From: Maritalea sp051251695
GTDB taxonomy: Bacteria > Pseudomonadota > Alphaproteobacteria > Rhizobiales > Devosiaceae
Reading direction: 5' to 3'
DNA: 64,000 nucleotides
Assembly (NCBI RefSeq): GCF_051251695.1
Contig: NZ_JBPOEU010000002.1
Span: 122,122 to 186,121 of the forward strand
The position numbers were made by a program, and so were the translations under genes. Every line of letters starts with the position of its first letter. Within the stretch, counting starts at the first letter, position 1. The notes beneath the pieces are model-generated. The model had not been told where the DNA came from. It was given only the letters and a program-made list of their open reading frames with translations, and ran no database searches. This document shows positions 9,394 to 18,370 of the stretch, in pieces.

Positions 9394-9413
9394 AGTTCAT
9401 TTCGGAATGAACT
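9394..9413 (-). promoter_or_regulatory. Intercistronic hairpin between dctP-type and ligase genes
   Basis: An 8-bp perfect inverted repeat (AGTTCATT / AATGAACT, 4-nt loop) lies in the 91-bp gap between the TRAP binding-protein stop and the ligase start. No T-run follows on the minus strand. It may stabilise the upstream message or modulate read-through. Confidence 0.35.
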
Positions 9414-9464
9414 GTAAAGGAAAATGTCCCGGAACCACAACGATGCAGCCCCGAGACGGTAGAA

Positions 9465-10499
9465 TTAGCTGTAACGATACGGACGGCCAGCTTTGGTCAT
9501 ATCCGCATTGTATTTTTTGAAAATTTCAACAACTTTAGCTTTGGTAGGAGACTCTGCAGCAATCTCATCCCAGAACTTAAGTGCAGCACTTTCAACGGTT
9601 GCCCATTCTTCATCTGGAATTGAAGTCAATTCCATCTTAGGACCATTAACCCGAAGCGATGCTTCACCACCCCAATACCACCATTGACGATAGTAGTGAG
9701 AACTGTCCATTGCCAGTTGCAGCAACTGCTTCAAGTGATCAGGCAATTCGTTGTAGCGATCCATATTCGCAAAGAACGAACCGGCCCATGCGCCAGAAAT
9801 ATTGTTGGTGAGGAAGTAATTCGTCACATCTGCCCAGCCGACAGTGTAATCCTCTGTGATGCCAGACCAAGCAATACCGTCGAGCTCGCCGGTTTGTACA
9901 GCAACCTCGATATCTTCCCAAGGCAGTGTTACAGGAACCACCCCAAACTGGCTCAAGAAACGACCAGCTGTTGGGAACGTAAACACGCGCTTACCTCTTA
10001 GATCGGCGAGACTACGGATTGGGTCTTTAGTTGCAAAGTGACATGGGTCCCATGCACCAGCTGACAAATGTTTCACACCAACTTTTGAATATTCTTCGTC
10101 CCAAATCTCGTTCAAACCATATTGGTTGAACAGCACAGGTACATCGAGCGAATAGCGACTAGCAAACGGAAAATAGCCGCCAAATACTGTAACTTCTGTC
10201 GGCGACGCCATTGAATCGTCGTCTGACTGCACAGCGTCGATTGTGCCCTTTTGCATGGCCCGGAACAATTCGCCCGTTGGCACCAGCTGATCTGCGTAGA
10301 ACAATTCGATTTCCATCTCATCGCCAGCAACTTTATTGAATGCATCAATGGCAGGTTTAACCACATGTTCGCCCAAAGCTGAGCCAGCATATGTTTGCAT
10401 CCGCCATCGGATTTTAGATTGCGCTATCGCCGGAGTGGCCAAAGCGGCGGCCGGGGCTGCAAGTGCGGCGCCGGTTAAAAACTTACGTCTAGTTGTCAT
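9465..10499 (-). CDS. TRAP transporter substrate-binding protein (DctP family), Tat-type signal
   Basis: Periplasmic receptor of a TRAP importer, 344 residues. The ATG at 10499 follows GAGGAGAATGAG. The N-terminus TTRRKFLTGAALAAPAAAL...AIAQ is a twin-arginine signal peptide (RRKFL), so the protein is probably exported folded. The DctP fold shows in LRGKRVFTFPTAGRFLSQFG (the family's ligand-carboxylate loop region) and ELDGIAWSG. It is the fourth gene of the operon, after dctQ and dctM. The ligand is unknown; an amine-containing organic acid or amino alcohol would suit the adjacent enzymes. Confidence 0.88.
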   Translation of the reverse strand: MTTRRKFLTGAALAAPAAALATPAIAQSKIRWRMQTYAGSALGEHVVKPAIDAFNKVAGDEMEIELFYADQLVPTGELFRAMQKGTIDAVQSDDDSMASPTEVTVFGGYFPFASRYSLDVPVLFNQYGLNEIWDEEYSKVGVKHLSAGAWDPCHFATKDPIRSLADLRGKRVFTFPTAGRFLSQFGVVPVTLPWEDIEVAVQTGELDGIAWSGITEDYTVGWADVTNYFLTNNISGAWAGSFFANMDRYNELPDHLKQLLQLAMDSSHYYRQWWYWGGEASLRVNGPKMELTSIPDEEWATVESAALKFWDEIAAESPTKAKVVEIFKKYNADMTKAGRPYRYS

Positions 10500-10554
10500 C
10501 TCATTCTCCTCGTTTTTGCATTTCCAGCCCAATTTGCTTGGGTCTTTTATGTCG

Positions 10555-11877
10555 TTATTTTCCGTAGACCGCATTGGGTAACCAGAGCGCGATCTGGGGG
10601 AATAGAATTATGAGTGTGAGCGCGAAAAGCATCACCAATACGAACGGCAGTATCGAGCCGTAAATATCCTTAAGGGTAATCTCCGGCGGTGCCATCGCGC
10701 GCATCAAAAACAGATTGTAGCCAAATGGCGGCGTCATGTAGGCGATTTGCGTCGTGATCGTATACAAAACGCCATACCAAATAAGATCAAAACCAAGCAC
10801 CTTCACAAGAGGCACGTATAGCGGCGCCACAATCACCAGCATCGCGGTGTCATCAAGGAACGTACCCATGATCAAAAATGAAAGTTGCATCAAAATCAAA
10901 ATGACCCAAGGGTTAAGGCCTAATTGCTCGGTAAACAAATTGTCGATGGCACGCACAGCACCAAGGCCGTCGAACACAGCGCCAAATCCAAGTGCAGCGA
11001 GAATAATCCACATGAACATGCACGAGATCAAAAGTGTCTGGCGAACCGAGACTTCAAACACCTTGCGGTTCATTCGTCCTTTTAGGATTGCCGCTAGAAA
11101 GGCAGTCATCGCGCCAATAGCAGAACTTTCCACAAGGCTCGTCCAACCATTGATGAACGGCACCATCATCGCTGCAAAGATTGTAATCGGCAAAAGTCCT
11201 GCACCAAGCAGCCGGAATTTTTCGCCCGTCGAAACATCTCGTTCTTCTTTTGGCAAAACGGGGCCAAGCTCAGGTTGAATTCTGCACCGGATATAGATGT
11301 ACAAAATGAAAAGCGCGGCCATTAGTAATCCGGGGAACACACCAGCAAGCCACAGTTGCCCCACAGGTTGGCGCGCAATCATTGCATAAAGCACCAACAC
11401 TACCGAAGGCGGAACTAAGATTCCAAGTGAAGAACCTGCCTGAACAACCCCCGTGACCATGCGTTTATCGTAGCCACGGCGCAGCAATTCTGGCAGCGCG
11501 ATCGTGGCACCAATGGCCATACCAGCCACCGACAAACCGTTCATGGCAGAAACCAGTACCATCAAGCCGATTGTGCCGATTGCTAGTCCACCGTGAACAG
11601 GCCCCATCCACACATGGAACATCTTGTACAAATCGTCAGCGATCTTGCTTTCGGATAGGATGTAGCCCATGAAAATGAACATCGGCAAAGTCAGAAGCGG
11701 ATACCATTTCATCAATTTCATCGCGGACGAAAATGGAATATCCGAACCGCCTGTTCCCCAAAGGAAGATGGCAGCGATCGCAGCAACCGCACCGATTGCG
11801 GCAAAGACACGTTGCCCGGTGAACATCATCAGCATCATCGATGCGAACATGAATATCGCTATCATTTCATAGGACAT
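10555..11877 (-). CDS. TRAP transporter large permease (DctM)
   Basis: Twelve-helix-type transport subunit of a tripartite ATP-independent importer, 440 residues, with hydrophobic segments along its whole length. Typical DctM stretches are GFGAVFDGLGAVRA, MGTFLDDTAMLVIVAPLYVPLV and MTPPFGYNLFLMRA. The ATG shares one base with the dctQ stop (TAATG), so the two are coupled. It uses a sodium or proton gradient with the DctP protein encoded next. Confidence 0.92.
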   Translation of the reverse strand: MSYEMIAIFMFASMMLMMFTGQRVFAAIGAVAAIAAIFLWGTGGSDIPFSSAMKLMKWYPLLTLPMFIFMGYILSESKIADDLYKMFHVWMGPVHGGLAIGTIGLMVLVSAMNGLSVAGMAIGATIALPELLRRGYDKRMVTGVVQAGSSLGILVPPSVVLVLYAMIARQPVGQLWLAGVFPGLLMAALFILYIYIRCRIQPELGPVLPKEERDVSTGEKFRLLGAGLLPITIFAAMMVPFINGWTSLVESSAIGAMTAFLAAILKGRMNRKVFEVSVRQTLLISCMFMWIILAALGFGAVFDGLGAVRAIDNLFTEQLGLNPWVILILMQLSFLIMGTFLDDTAMLVIVAPLYVPLVKVLGFDLIWYGVLYTITTQIAYMTPPFGYNLFLMRAMAPPEITLKDIYGSILPFVLVMLFALTLIILFPQIALWLPNAVYGK

Positions 11878-12383
11878 TAGAGTTCCACCCCTTTGAGTGT
11901 AGCAATGTCCTTGAACAACTCAGAGATCGATTGCAAGAGCATCATAAAGATGCCGAAACACATGATGACTTTGACTGGCCACATGTAGGGACGCCAGGCC
12001 GTTGGACTGCGCTCGCCGTATTGAAATGAATAGCTGGTGCTGTCGTAAGCGCCATAAAGCATCACGCCGAGATAGAAGATTAGGAACAGCACCGTGATCG
12101 CGTCGATCTGTGCTTTCTTTTTATCCGACCACGCACCGTAAAATAGGTCCATACGCACATGTGAACCTTGCTGCATGGAGTAAGGCCCGCCCAAAACGTA
12201 ATAGGCAACCATTGCAAACTGCGCCACTTCCAGCGTCCACAAAGAGGGTAAAAAAAACGTCTTTGAAATAGAGGACCACAACAGAATAGCGACCATGACG
12301 AATATGAAATACATCATGATGCGGCCCATTCGATAATTCACCGCATCAACAACCTTGATGTATTTGCGCATGAATGAAAGCAT
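11877..12383 (-). CDS. TRAP transporter small permease (DctQ)
   Basis: Four-helix small TRAP subunit, 168 residues. The start is the ATG at 12383, overlapping the stop of the upstream gene (TGATG) with GGAGGG as ribosome site; the longer open frame would use a TTG. Its sequence YYVLGGPYSMQQGSHVRMDLFYGAWSDKKKA matches the DctQ loop that contacts DctM. Confidence 0.88.
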   Translation of the reverse strand: MLSFMRKYIKVVDAVNYRMGRIMMYFIFVMVAILLWSSISKTFFLPSLWTLEVAQFAMVAYYVLGGPYSMQQGSHVRMDLFYGAWSDKKKAQIDAITVLFLIFYLGVMLYGAYDSTSYSFQYGERSPTAWRPYMWPVKVIMCFGIFMMLLQSISELFKDIATLKGVEL

Positions 12384-13177
12384 CAACTTCCCTCCACTTC
12401 GTCATCAGCATCAAGTCGCGCCAATGAACGTGTAACAAGATCAGCGAGTATTGTTGCCATTCTGCGTTGCTGGTCAGCAGTTGAAATCAAGTCATTGCGC
12501 ACTTCTATCATCACGTTGTGCAAACCGTTCTCGACCCCGTGTTTTTTCAGCGTAAAGGTCACACCGTCTTTTGGTCCATAAGGTTCATTTAACGCAAACT
12601 TGAAATCGGCGTATTGCGATGAGAGTTCCATCATTTTCCGGGCCAACCGATCATCGCTGTCACAAAGGATACCGATTTCAGTGCCACGGTTTTCCCCTTT
12701 ATAGACAGGGGTAAAACTATGAATGGTAACAATGACGGCGTCGCCTTTATGCCAACGGATGGTCTTAGCCACCAAGTCAGAAAACGGCACAAAACATCGC
12801 TCAACACGGTCTTGATAGTCTGCACTGGATAGATCAAAATTTCCCGGCACATCAAAAATCTCGCTATGCGTTGGCACCGCATCGACCGCTTCTGGAGGTC
12901 GATTGCAATCATAAATCAGTCGGGACACTTTACCTAGAATGACTTGTGCATCGAGCAGTTCCCCCATGTATACGCTAACCTCACGGGCACCCGGATCCCA
13001 TGCGATATGAGACTTTTTGAGTTCTTCAGAAAGCCCAAGATCAGCAAATTGGCGAGGGAAATTGTTGGCGGCGTGTTCACAGATCAAAAGAACAGACGAA
13101 CGTCCGGCCACATTGACCAACTCAACTGCATCGAACGTTTCTTCTCGCATACCAGCCCATTCTGTAGAAAAATTCAC
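12383..13177 (-). CDS. N-formylglutamate amidohydrolase family protein
   Basis: Zinc-type hydrolase of the N-formylglutamate amidohydrolase family (HutG-like), about 264 residues. Motifs are CEHAANNFP near the N-terminus, IAWDPGAREVS, RLIYDCNRPP, IHSFTPVY and NEPYGPKDGVTFTL. The start is a GTG: 13177 has AGGGAG six bases upstream, while the GTG at 13183 would overlap it. It is first in the TRAP/ligase operon rather than with histidine-degradation genes. In that context it may cleave the gamma-glutamyl amide of the pathway product, by analogy to its normal action on a glutamate amide bond; this is inference. Confidence 0.8.
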   Translation of the reverse strand: MNFSTEWAGMREETFDAVELVNVAGRSSVLLICEHAANNFPRQFADLGLSEELKKSHIAWDPGAREVSVYMGELLDAQVILGKVSRLIYDCNRPPEAVDAVPTHSEIFDVPGNFDLSSADYQDRVERCFVPFSDLVAKTIRWHKGDAVIVTIHSFTPVYKGENRGTEIGILCDSDDRLARKMMELSSQYADFKFALNEPYGPKDGVTFTLKKHGVENGLHNVMIEVRNDLISTADQQRRMATILADLVTRSLARLDADDEVEGS

Positions 13178-13297
13178 AATCACTCCCTGTTTGTATATTT
13201 TTCTTCAAAACTATCTAAGTTGTCAATATCAATTCTGAAATCTTCTCTTCATATTTGAGCAAATTGTTGATAAACGGGGAGAAATGGAGATTTAACA
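13178..13297. promoter_or_regulatory. Divergent promoter region between the glutamylation operon and rpiR-type gene
   Basis: The 120-bp AT-rich gap between divergent starts must hold both promoters. No long palindrome or confident -35/-10 pair is visible. The only clear local signal is the ribosome site GGAGA at 13286-13290 for the regulator. Confidence 0.4.
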
Positions 13298-14170
13298 GTG
13301 ACCGAAAGTACCAGCACCGTCGCAGAACTGCTGCAGAGTAAGTTTGATCATTTGACAAGAGCCGAGCGTCAACTCTCACATTCTCTCATGGAAAACTATC
13401 CTGTCTCCGGTCTAGGCTCCATCACGGCGGTTGCAAAAGACGCGGGTGTTTCCACCCCCACGGTTGCACGGCTGGTGCAAAAACTTGGTTTTAAAGGGTT
13501 TCCCAGTTTTCAAGCCGCTTTGCGCAAAGAAGTTGAAGCAACAATTTCCGACCCGATTGCCAAGCACGACACTTGGGTAGATCAAGCACCAGGCGAGCAT
13601 ATCGTCAATAAATTTGCAGATGCCGTGCTTGAAAATGTGCGCCACTCATTGGGCCAACTGGATATTGAGACGTTCGAAAGCGCCTGCGAACTGCTGGCCG
13701 ATACCGACAAGCCGCTATTCATCGTGGGCGGTCGAATTACCAGATCCCTTGCCGACTATTTTTTTCTCCACATGCAAGTTTTGCGCAAAGACGTAACCCA
13801 TATCCAAGCCATTTCAAATGCGTGGCCGCATTATTTGCTCGACATAAAAAAAGATGATGTGGTGGTGATATTCGATGTTCGTCGTTACGAAACCTCTACA
13901 TTAAAGCTCGCTGAAATGGCTGCCGAAGCTGGTGCAAAAATCGTCCTGTTTACAGACCAATGGCTTTCACCCATCGCAAAACTGGCTGACCATACATTTA
14001 GCCTCAAAATCGTTGTTCCATCCGCATGGGATAGTTCGGTGACGACATTGTTGCTGATGGAAACAATTATCGCTGACGTTCAACAACGCACATGGCCCGA
14101 AACCCGCGCCCGCATGGAAGAACTCGAAGTGATGTTTGACAAAACGCGGTTCTTCAGAAAATTCACCTGA
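13298..14170 (+). CDS. RpiR/MurR family transcriptional regulator
   Basis: DNA-binding regulator, 290 residues, starting at GTG 13298 with GGAGA upstream. The N-terminal domain carries an RpiR helix-turn-helix: ITAVAKDAGVSTPTVARLVQKLGFKGFPSFQAALRKE (about residues 38-74). The C-terminal half is a SIS domain (FIVGGRITRSLADYFF, VVVIFDVRRYETSTLKLAEMA), which usually binds a phosphosugar or another small ligand. It is transcribed divergently from the TRAP/ligase operon and is its most likely regulator. Confidence 0.87.
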   Translation: MTESTSTVAELLQSKFDHLTRAERQLSHSLMENYPVSGLGSITAVAKDAGVSTPTVARLVQKLGFKGFPSFQAALRKEVEATISDPIAKHDTWVDQAPGEHIVNKFADAVLENVRHSLGQLDIETFESACELLADTDKPLFIVGGRITRSLADYFFLHMQVLRKDVTHIQAISNAWPHYLLDIKKDDVVVIFDVRRYETSTLKLAEMAAEAGAKIVLFTDQWLSPIAKLADHTFSLKIVVPSAWDSSVTTLLLMETIIADVQQRTWPETRARMEELEVMFDKTRFFRKFT

Positions 14171-14209
14171 TCAGTCGACTTCAGAAAACTCCTCACGCTC
14201 CTTAGCGAA

Positions 14210-15436
14210 ATGAACATTATGACGAACAAGAAACATGTCGCCATTATTGGAGCGGGCCCCGCTGGATTAGCGGCGGCAGAAGCGCTGATCGACTGCGATT
14301 GCGTGGTCACAATTTATGATGCGATGCCTTCCCCTGCTCGAAAGCTTCTTTGGGCTGGAAAGTCGGGCCTTAATTTGACCCATGCCGAGCCATTTGAAAA
14401 ATTCAAAAACAGGTTTGGCAATGCATCTATAAATCTACTGCCAGCCCTAACCGCCTTCACACCAACAGATCTTCAGACGTGGGCGGATGAGCTGGGCGCT
14501 GAAACATTCGTTGGGTCATCCGGTAGAGTATTCCCCAAAGCGATGAAGGCCTCACCGCTTTTGCGCAATTGGCTGAAACGACTGGATCAAGCAGGTGTGG
14601 TGCTTAAAACAAAGCACAAATGGCTTGGATATGATGGTGAGCAACTCAGATTTGAAACGCCATCCGGCGAGTTGAGTGTTGCTGCTGACGTGACCATTCT
14701 CGCATTGGGGGGCGCATCCTATCCAAAATTGGGGTCGAACGCCAAATGGGTCCAATGGCTAGAAAGGCGCGACATTAAGATTGCGACTTTCCGCCCGTCA
14801 AACTGCGGGTTTGACGTAAATTGGAGCACCCATTTTCAAGAAAAATTTGCCGGTACCCCCGTCAAAAACGTGACGGTTTTAACGAACGCAGCGGCGATTG
14901 AGGGTGAATTTGTCATAAGAAAATCTGGCATTGAAGGTAGTTTGATTTACACCCATGCAGCGCCCTTACGTGACCAACTAGAGACCAAAGGTGAAGCATC
15001 ACTAACAATCGATCTTGCACCAAATAGAGTGGTGGAAAAACTCCAACTCGCGCTTGAGAGGCAAAACCCAAAACAAAGCCTTTCCAATCGTTTACGCAAA
15101 GGCGCACGACTAACGGGCGCAAAAGCCGCGCTCGTGCGGGAGTTGTTTCCTGAAGCCGCCAAAGCGAACCCAGAACAACTTGCAATAAAGATCAAAGCAC
15201 TCAACTTAGCTGTGGTCGCGCCACGGCCAATTGAAGAAGCGATCTCCACGGCTGGTGGCATTGAATGGTCAGAACTCAACGAAAACTACATGCTCAAAAA
15301 GCAGCCCGGCACATTCGTTGCAGGCGAGATGATAGATTGGGAAGCGCCGACTGGTGGCTATCTGCTCAGCGCATGTTTTGCCACGGGTAGAGCCGCGGGA
15401 ATTGGCGCAGCCAAATGGCTGCACCAATTCCGCTAA
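14210..15436 (+). CDS. FAD-dependent oxidoreductase, HI0933/YhiN family
   Basis: Flavoprotein of the HI0933 (BaiN/YhiN-like) family, 408 residues. The N-terminus has the FAD-binding VAIIGAGPAGLAAAEAL and the family signature PARKLLWAGKSGLNLTHAEP; the C-terminus has TFVAGEMIDWEAPTGGYLLSACFATGRAAG, which closes the FAD site. The combination MAGKSGLNLTH resembles the TIGR03862 subgroup. Physiological substrate is unknown for this family. The start could be ATG 14210 or ATG 14219. It lies 39 bp after the RpiR gene and converges with the second TRAP operon. Confidence 0.85.
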   Translation: MNIMTNKKHVAIIGAGPAGLAAAEALIDCDCVVTIYDAMPSPARKLLWAGKSGLNLTHAEPFEKFKNRFGNASINLLPALTAFTPTDLQTWADELGAETFVGSSGRVFPKAMKASPLLRNWLKRLDQAGVVLKTKHKWLGYDGEQLRFETPSGELSVAADVTILALGGASYPKLGSNAKWVQWLERRDIKIATFRPSNCGFDVNWSTHFQEKFAGTPVKNVTVLTNAAAIEGEFVIRKSGIEGSLIYTHAAPLRDQLETKGEASLTIDLAPNRVVEKLQLALERQNPKQSLSNRLRKGARLTGAKAALVRELFPEAAKANPEQLAIKIKALNLAVVAPRPIEEAISTAGGIEWSELNENYMLKKQPGTFVAGEMIDWEAPTGGYLLSACFATGRAAGIGAAKWLHQFR

Positions 15437-15442
15437 GCCAAG

Positions 15443-16747
15443 CTAGTTAAACATCGCGTTTGGCAATAAAAGTGCGATCTGGGGGAAGATTACGATCAAC
15501 GCCAACGTAACAATCATCGCCAACCAAAACGGCATAATACCCGCAAATATGGTTTCGATTTTCACGTCCGCCACGACACTTTTCACAATGAACACATTCA
15601 CCCCCACCGGCGGTGAAATAAGGCCCATTTCCAAAACAATTACCATCACAACACCCAGCCATATCGGGTCAAATCCCATGCCAACAACCAACGGAAAAAC
15701 GATGGGTAACGTGATGACCAAAAGCGATAAGCCCTCGATGAACATGCCCAAAATCACATAGCCAAAAAGAATTATTGCCAATGTGCCATATGTCCCCAAG
15801 GCCAATCCGGTAACAGCACCCGCAATTGTCGTCGGTAGATGAGAAAGCGCAACAAATGGCGCGAAAACATTCGCCCCTATCAAAATGAAAAACGCCATCC
15901 CCGTCGTTTTAAGCGTTTCAGCGCTTACATCATAAAGGTTCTTGATTGTGCATTGCCCGCGAACGATCAGCATAATGAGGGCAAAAAATGCACCCACACC
16001 GGCCGCCTCTACTGGGGTAAAGAACCCTGTATAAATACCACCAATTGTGATCAAGATGATCGTGCCGATACCTGTCGCACGCAACAGACTGGTAAGCTTT
16101 TCTTTTGTTGTGAACTTGGGGCCCCGTGGTCCCTCTTCCGGCCAAAAAAATGTTACAATTGCTATGGCAATCAAGAACATTGTGGTCAGCAAGATACCGG
16201 GCAAAACCCCCGCCATAAACAATCGACCAATTGATTCCTCGGTGAGCACAGCGTAGATGACGAAGCCCGTTGATGGCGGAATGAGAATACCAAGCGTTCC
16301 CCCCGCTGCGATTGAACCGGTGGCAAGTCGCGCACCATAATTGTACCGACGCATTTCCGGATATGCCACTTTGCCCATCGTGATTGCCGAGGCAATTGAT
16401 GATCCAGATAATGCTGCAAATCCGGCACAACCAACAATGGTCGCTGCCGCCAATCCACCGCGTAAATGACCGACAATTTTATGGGCAGCCTCAAACAAAT
16501 CCCGGCTGAGACCTGCTGTAGAAGCTAGATTTCCCATCAAGATAAACAGCGGGATAATGGTGAGTTCATAAACGGTGACGGTGGCGAAGGCCTGCCCGCT
16601 AAGGGTAAAAGCCGCAGCTTGAAAACCTGACAACAGGATCGTGCCCACAAAGCCAACGATGAGCAAGGCAACAGCAACGGGCATGCCCGAGGCCAAAAAC
16701 CCAAACAAGGCGGCAAACCCCAGAACACCATACATTTCGGGGCTCAT
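15443..16747 (-). CDS. TRAP transporter large permease (DctM), second system
   Basis: Large TRAP permease, 434 residues, with family stretches GCAGFAALSGSSIASAITMGKVAYPEM, GGTLGILIPPSTGFVIYAVLTEESIGRLFMAG and LISPPVGVNVFIVKS. Its ATG overlaps the dctQ stop by 4 bp (ATGA). It is the last gene of a three-gene operon that diverges from the MarR / dehalogenase-like genes. Confidence 0.92.
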   Translation of the reverse strand: MSPEMYGVLGFAALFGFLASGMPVAVALLIVGFVGTILLSGFQAAAFTLSGQAFATVTVYELTIIPLFILMGNLASTAGLSRDLFEAAHKIVGHLRGGLAAATIVGCAGFAALSGSSIASAITMGKVAYPEMRRYNYGARLATGSIAAGGTLGILIPPSTGFVIYAVLTEESIGRLFMAGVLPGILLTTMFLIAIAIVTFFWPEEGPRGPKFTTKEKLTSLLRATGIGTIILITIGGIYTGFFTPVEAAGVGAFFALIMLIVRGQCTIKNLYDVSAETLKTTGMAFFILIGANVFAPFVALSHLPTTIAGAVTGLALGTYGTLAIILFGYVILGMFIEGLSLLVITLPIVFPLVVGMGFDPIWLGVVMVIVLEMGLISPPVGVNVFIVKSVVADVKIETIFAGIMPFWLAMIVTLALIVIFPQIALLLPNAMFN

Positions 16748-17238
16748 GGCAATACCCTTTCCAGCAAAAGCATCAAGGCGGCAATGGCACAGCCAACCGC
16801 AACAGCATAATAAGAAGGACCAAACGGCAACTGCATCAACAGCGTTGCTTCGCCAAACAACTCAGCCTCCAGCGCATTTGAGAATGCGCGCCAAGCCAAA
16901 TAGCTGAGCATGACAAAACCGCAAATGCTAATTGCCCACCCCAACACCTTCTGGACACCGGCGGGTAGCATCAGCAACAACGTGTCGATCGCGATTAATC
17001 GACCCGCCAAAACACACAATGGCAAACTGATTGAAACCAAAAACGACAAAAGGATTTGCGAATAGTCGTTGGCACCAAAAATCGGCTTGTTGAGGAATGA
17101 ACGAAGCAACGCATCACTGACCGATAGTCCCATCAACGCGAAAACGATCAAAGCACCGCTGATGACCAGCGGCACTTCAACCCAACTGCGCCAACCGGAC
17201 AATGTATGTCCGGTTGCGCTTATTTTTTCATGTGACAT
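16744..17238 (-). CDS. TRAP transporter small permease (DctQ), second system
   Basis: Small TRAP permease, 164 residues, four likely membrane helices. The ATG at 17238 (MSHEKISATG) lies 4 bp after the binding-protein stop and is preferred to an extended frame overlapping that gene. FGANDYSQILLSFLVSISLPLCVLAGRLIAIDTLL is the DctQ core. Confidence 0.86.
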   Translation of the reverse strand: MSHEKISATGHTLSGWRSWVEVPLVISGALIVFALMGLSVSDALLRSFLNKPIFGANDYSQILLSFLVSISLPLCVLAGRLIAIDTLLLMLPAGVQKVLGWAISICGFVMLSYLAWRAFSNALEAELFGEATLLMQLPFGPSYYAVAVGCAIAALMLLLERVLP

Positions 17239-17242
17239 TGAA

Positions 17243-18259
17243 TTAGTTGCCAGCCAATGCATCGACCAACGCGTGGGCATCAATGTTCTTTTCTTTACCG
17301 ATTTTGTCGATAAAAGCGTTCAACGCGCCCCGCATTTGTGACCTAAATTCACTATCGGCATCAGCGTCGATTTCGATCAGCTCAACACCCGTTTCTTTGG
17401 CGAGATCAAGGCCAGATTTACCCGCTTCATAAAACGCTTGTGCGCCGCGCAAACTCAAGTGGCGACCAACAAGCCCATCAAGTGCGGCCTTGTGCTCGTC
17501 GCTTAAATTCTCCCAGCTGGATTTATTCATCAATAGATAAAAACTATCGAGCGCTGAGGGAATGTTGGTGGTGACATATTTTGCGGTTTCATTGAGTTTA
17601 TAAGAACGAATGCCTGATGGCCCAATCATCACCGCATCAATAACACCAGTGTTCATCGCGTTATAGGTATCCGTTGTTGGCATCGACACAGGAATACCGC
17701 CCCATGCTTTGACCAACTCGGCCATCACCGGATTTGGCGTACGAATTTTCATGCCCTGCATATCCGCAACGCTGCGAACCGCTTTATCTCGCGTGATAAG
17801 CACTGACGGGTTGTTGGCCCACAGGCCCAATAATTTGGTTTGCGAGTATTCGTCCTCAATAAGTCCGATATTGTCCCATAGAGCGTTAGTTGCAGCTTCC
17901 CCACCTGGGAACAGGCCGGGCAAATGAACCATGGCGGTTTTGCTGAACTGTTTCGGTGTATATTCAGGAATGCCAAAAACAATGTCAGCAACGCCAGTTA
18001 CGACCCGCTTATATTGTTGAACCGGGCCCTTGCCCAACTCACCAGCCGGATAAATCCGAATGGTCAACTCGCCATTGGTTGCCGCAGATAATTGTTCGGC
18101 CAAAGGCGTCATCACGCCTTTATCCATTGGATGTGTAGATGGCATAAAGTGAGCAATTTTTAGCTCTGCAGCGCCTGCCAATGTGGTGCCTACAATAATA
18201 CTCGCTGTTGAAATGGCTGCGACCGCAAAACGTCGCAAATATCCAGTTTCCTGCCTCAT
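17243..18259 (-). CDS. TRAP transporter substrate-binding protein (DctP), second system
   Basis: DctP-family periplasmic receptor, 338 residues, with an N-terminal Sec-type signal (RRFAVAAISTASIIVGTTLAGAAEL, cut near residue 30). The ATG at 18259 follows GGAGGGGG. Core signs are HFMPSTHPMDKGVMTPLAEQLSAATNGELTIRIYPAGELG and the carboxylate-binding loop MQGMKIRTPNPVMAELVKAWG. It starts 112 bp from the divergent MarR gene, so the imported compound may be the effector or substrate of that cassette. Ligand unknown. Confidence 0.88.
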   Translation of the reverse strand: MRQETGYLRRFAVAAISTASIIVGTTLAGAAELKIAHFMPSTHPMDKGVMTPLAEQLSAATNGELTIRIYPAGELGKGPVQQYKRVVTGVADIVFGIPEYTPKQFSKTAMVHLPGLFPGGEAATNALWDNIGLIEDEYSQTKLLGLWANNPSVLITRDKAVRSVADMQGMKIRTPNPVMAELVKAWGGIPVSMPTTDTYNAMNTGVIDAVMIGPSGIRSYKLNETAKYVTTNIPSALDSFYLLMNKSSWENLSDEHKAALDGLVGRHLSLRGAQAFYEAGKSGLDLAKETGVELIEIDADADSEFRSQMRGALNAFIDKIGKEKNIDAHALVDALAGN

Positions 18260-18301
18260 ATTTTTCCCCCTCCAGGATTGATATATTTTACTTAACAGTG
18301 A

Positions 18302-18320
18302 TAGTTATCCATGTTAACTA
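18302..18320. promoter_or_regulatory. Inverted repeat, candidate MarR operator
   Basis: TAGTTA-N7-TAACTA is a perfect 6-bp inverted repeat in the gap between the second TRAP operon and the MarR gene. It overlaps the proposed -35 box of the MarR promoter, a usual position for autorepression, and lies about 43 bp upstream of the TRAP binding-protein start, so it could act on both sides. Confidence 0.45.
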
Positions 18321-18341
18321 CATAAAAGAGTATGCTATACT
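18314..18341 (+). promoter_or_regulatory. Candidate promoter of the MarR / aldolase / dehalogenase-like operon
   Basis: TTAACT at 18314-18319 and TATACT at 18336-18341 are separated by 16 bp, a fair sigma-70 match. The -10 box covers the ATG at 18332, which makes that ATG an unlikely start and supports the TTG at 18371. Confidence 0.45.
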
Positions 18342-18370
18342 GCAAGTCAACTGATTTGTCGGAGACTGCA

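Noticed and set aside
14080..14310. Frames on the opposite strand of confident genes throughout the window
   Set aside because: They lack ribosome sites and domain-like sequence and overlap clearly coding genes; this one covers the RpiR and flavoprotein genes and is an example.
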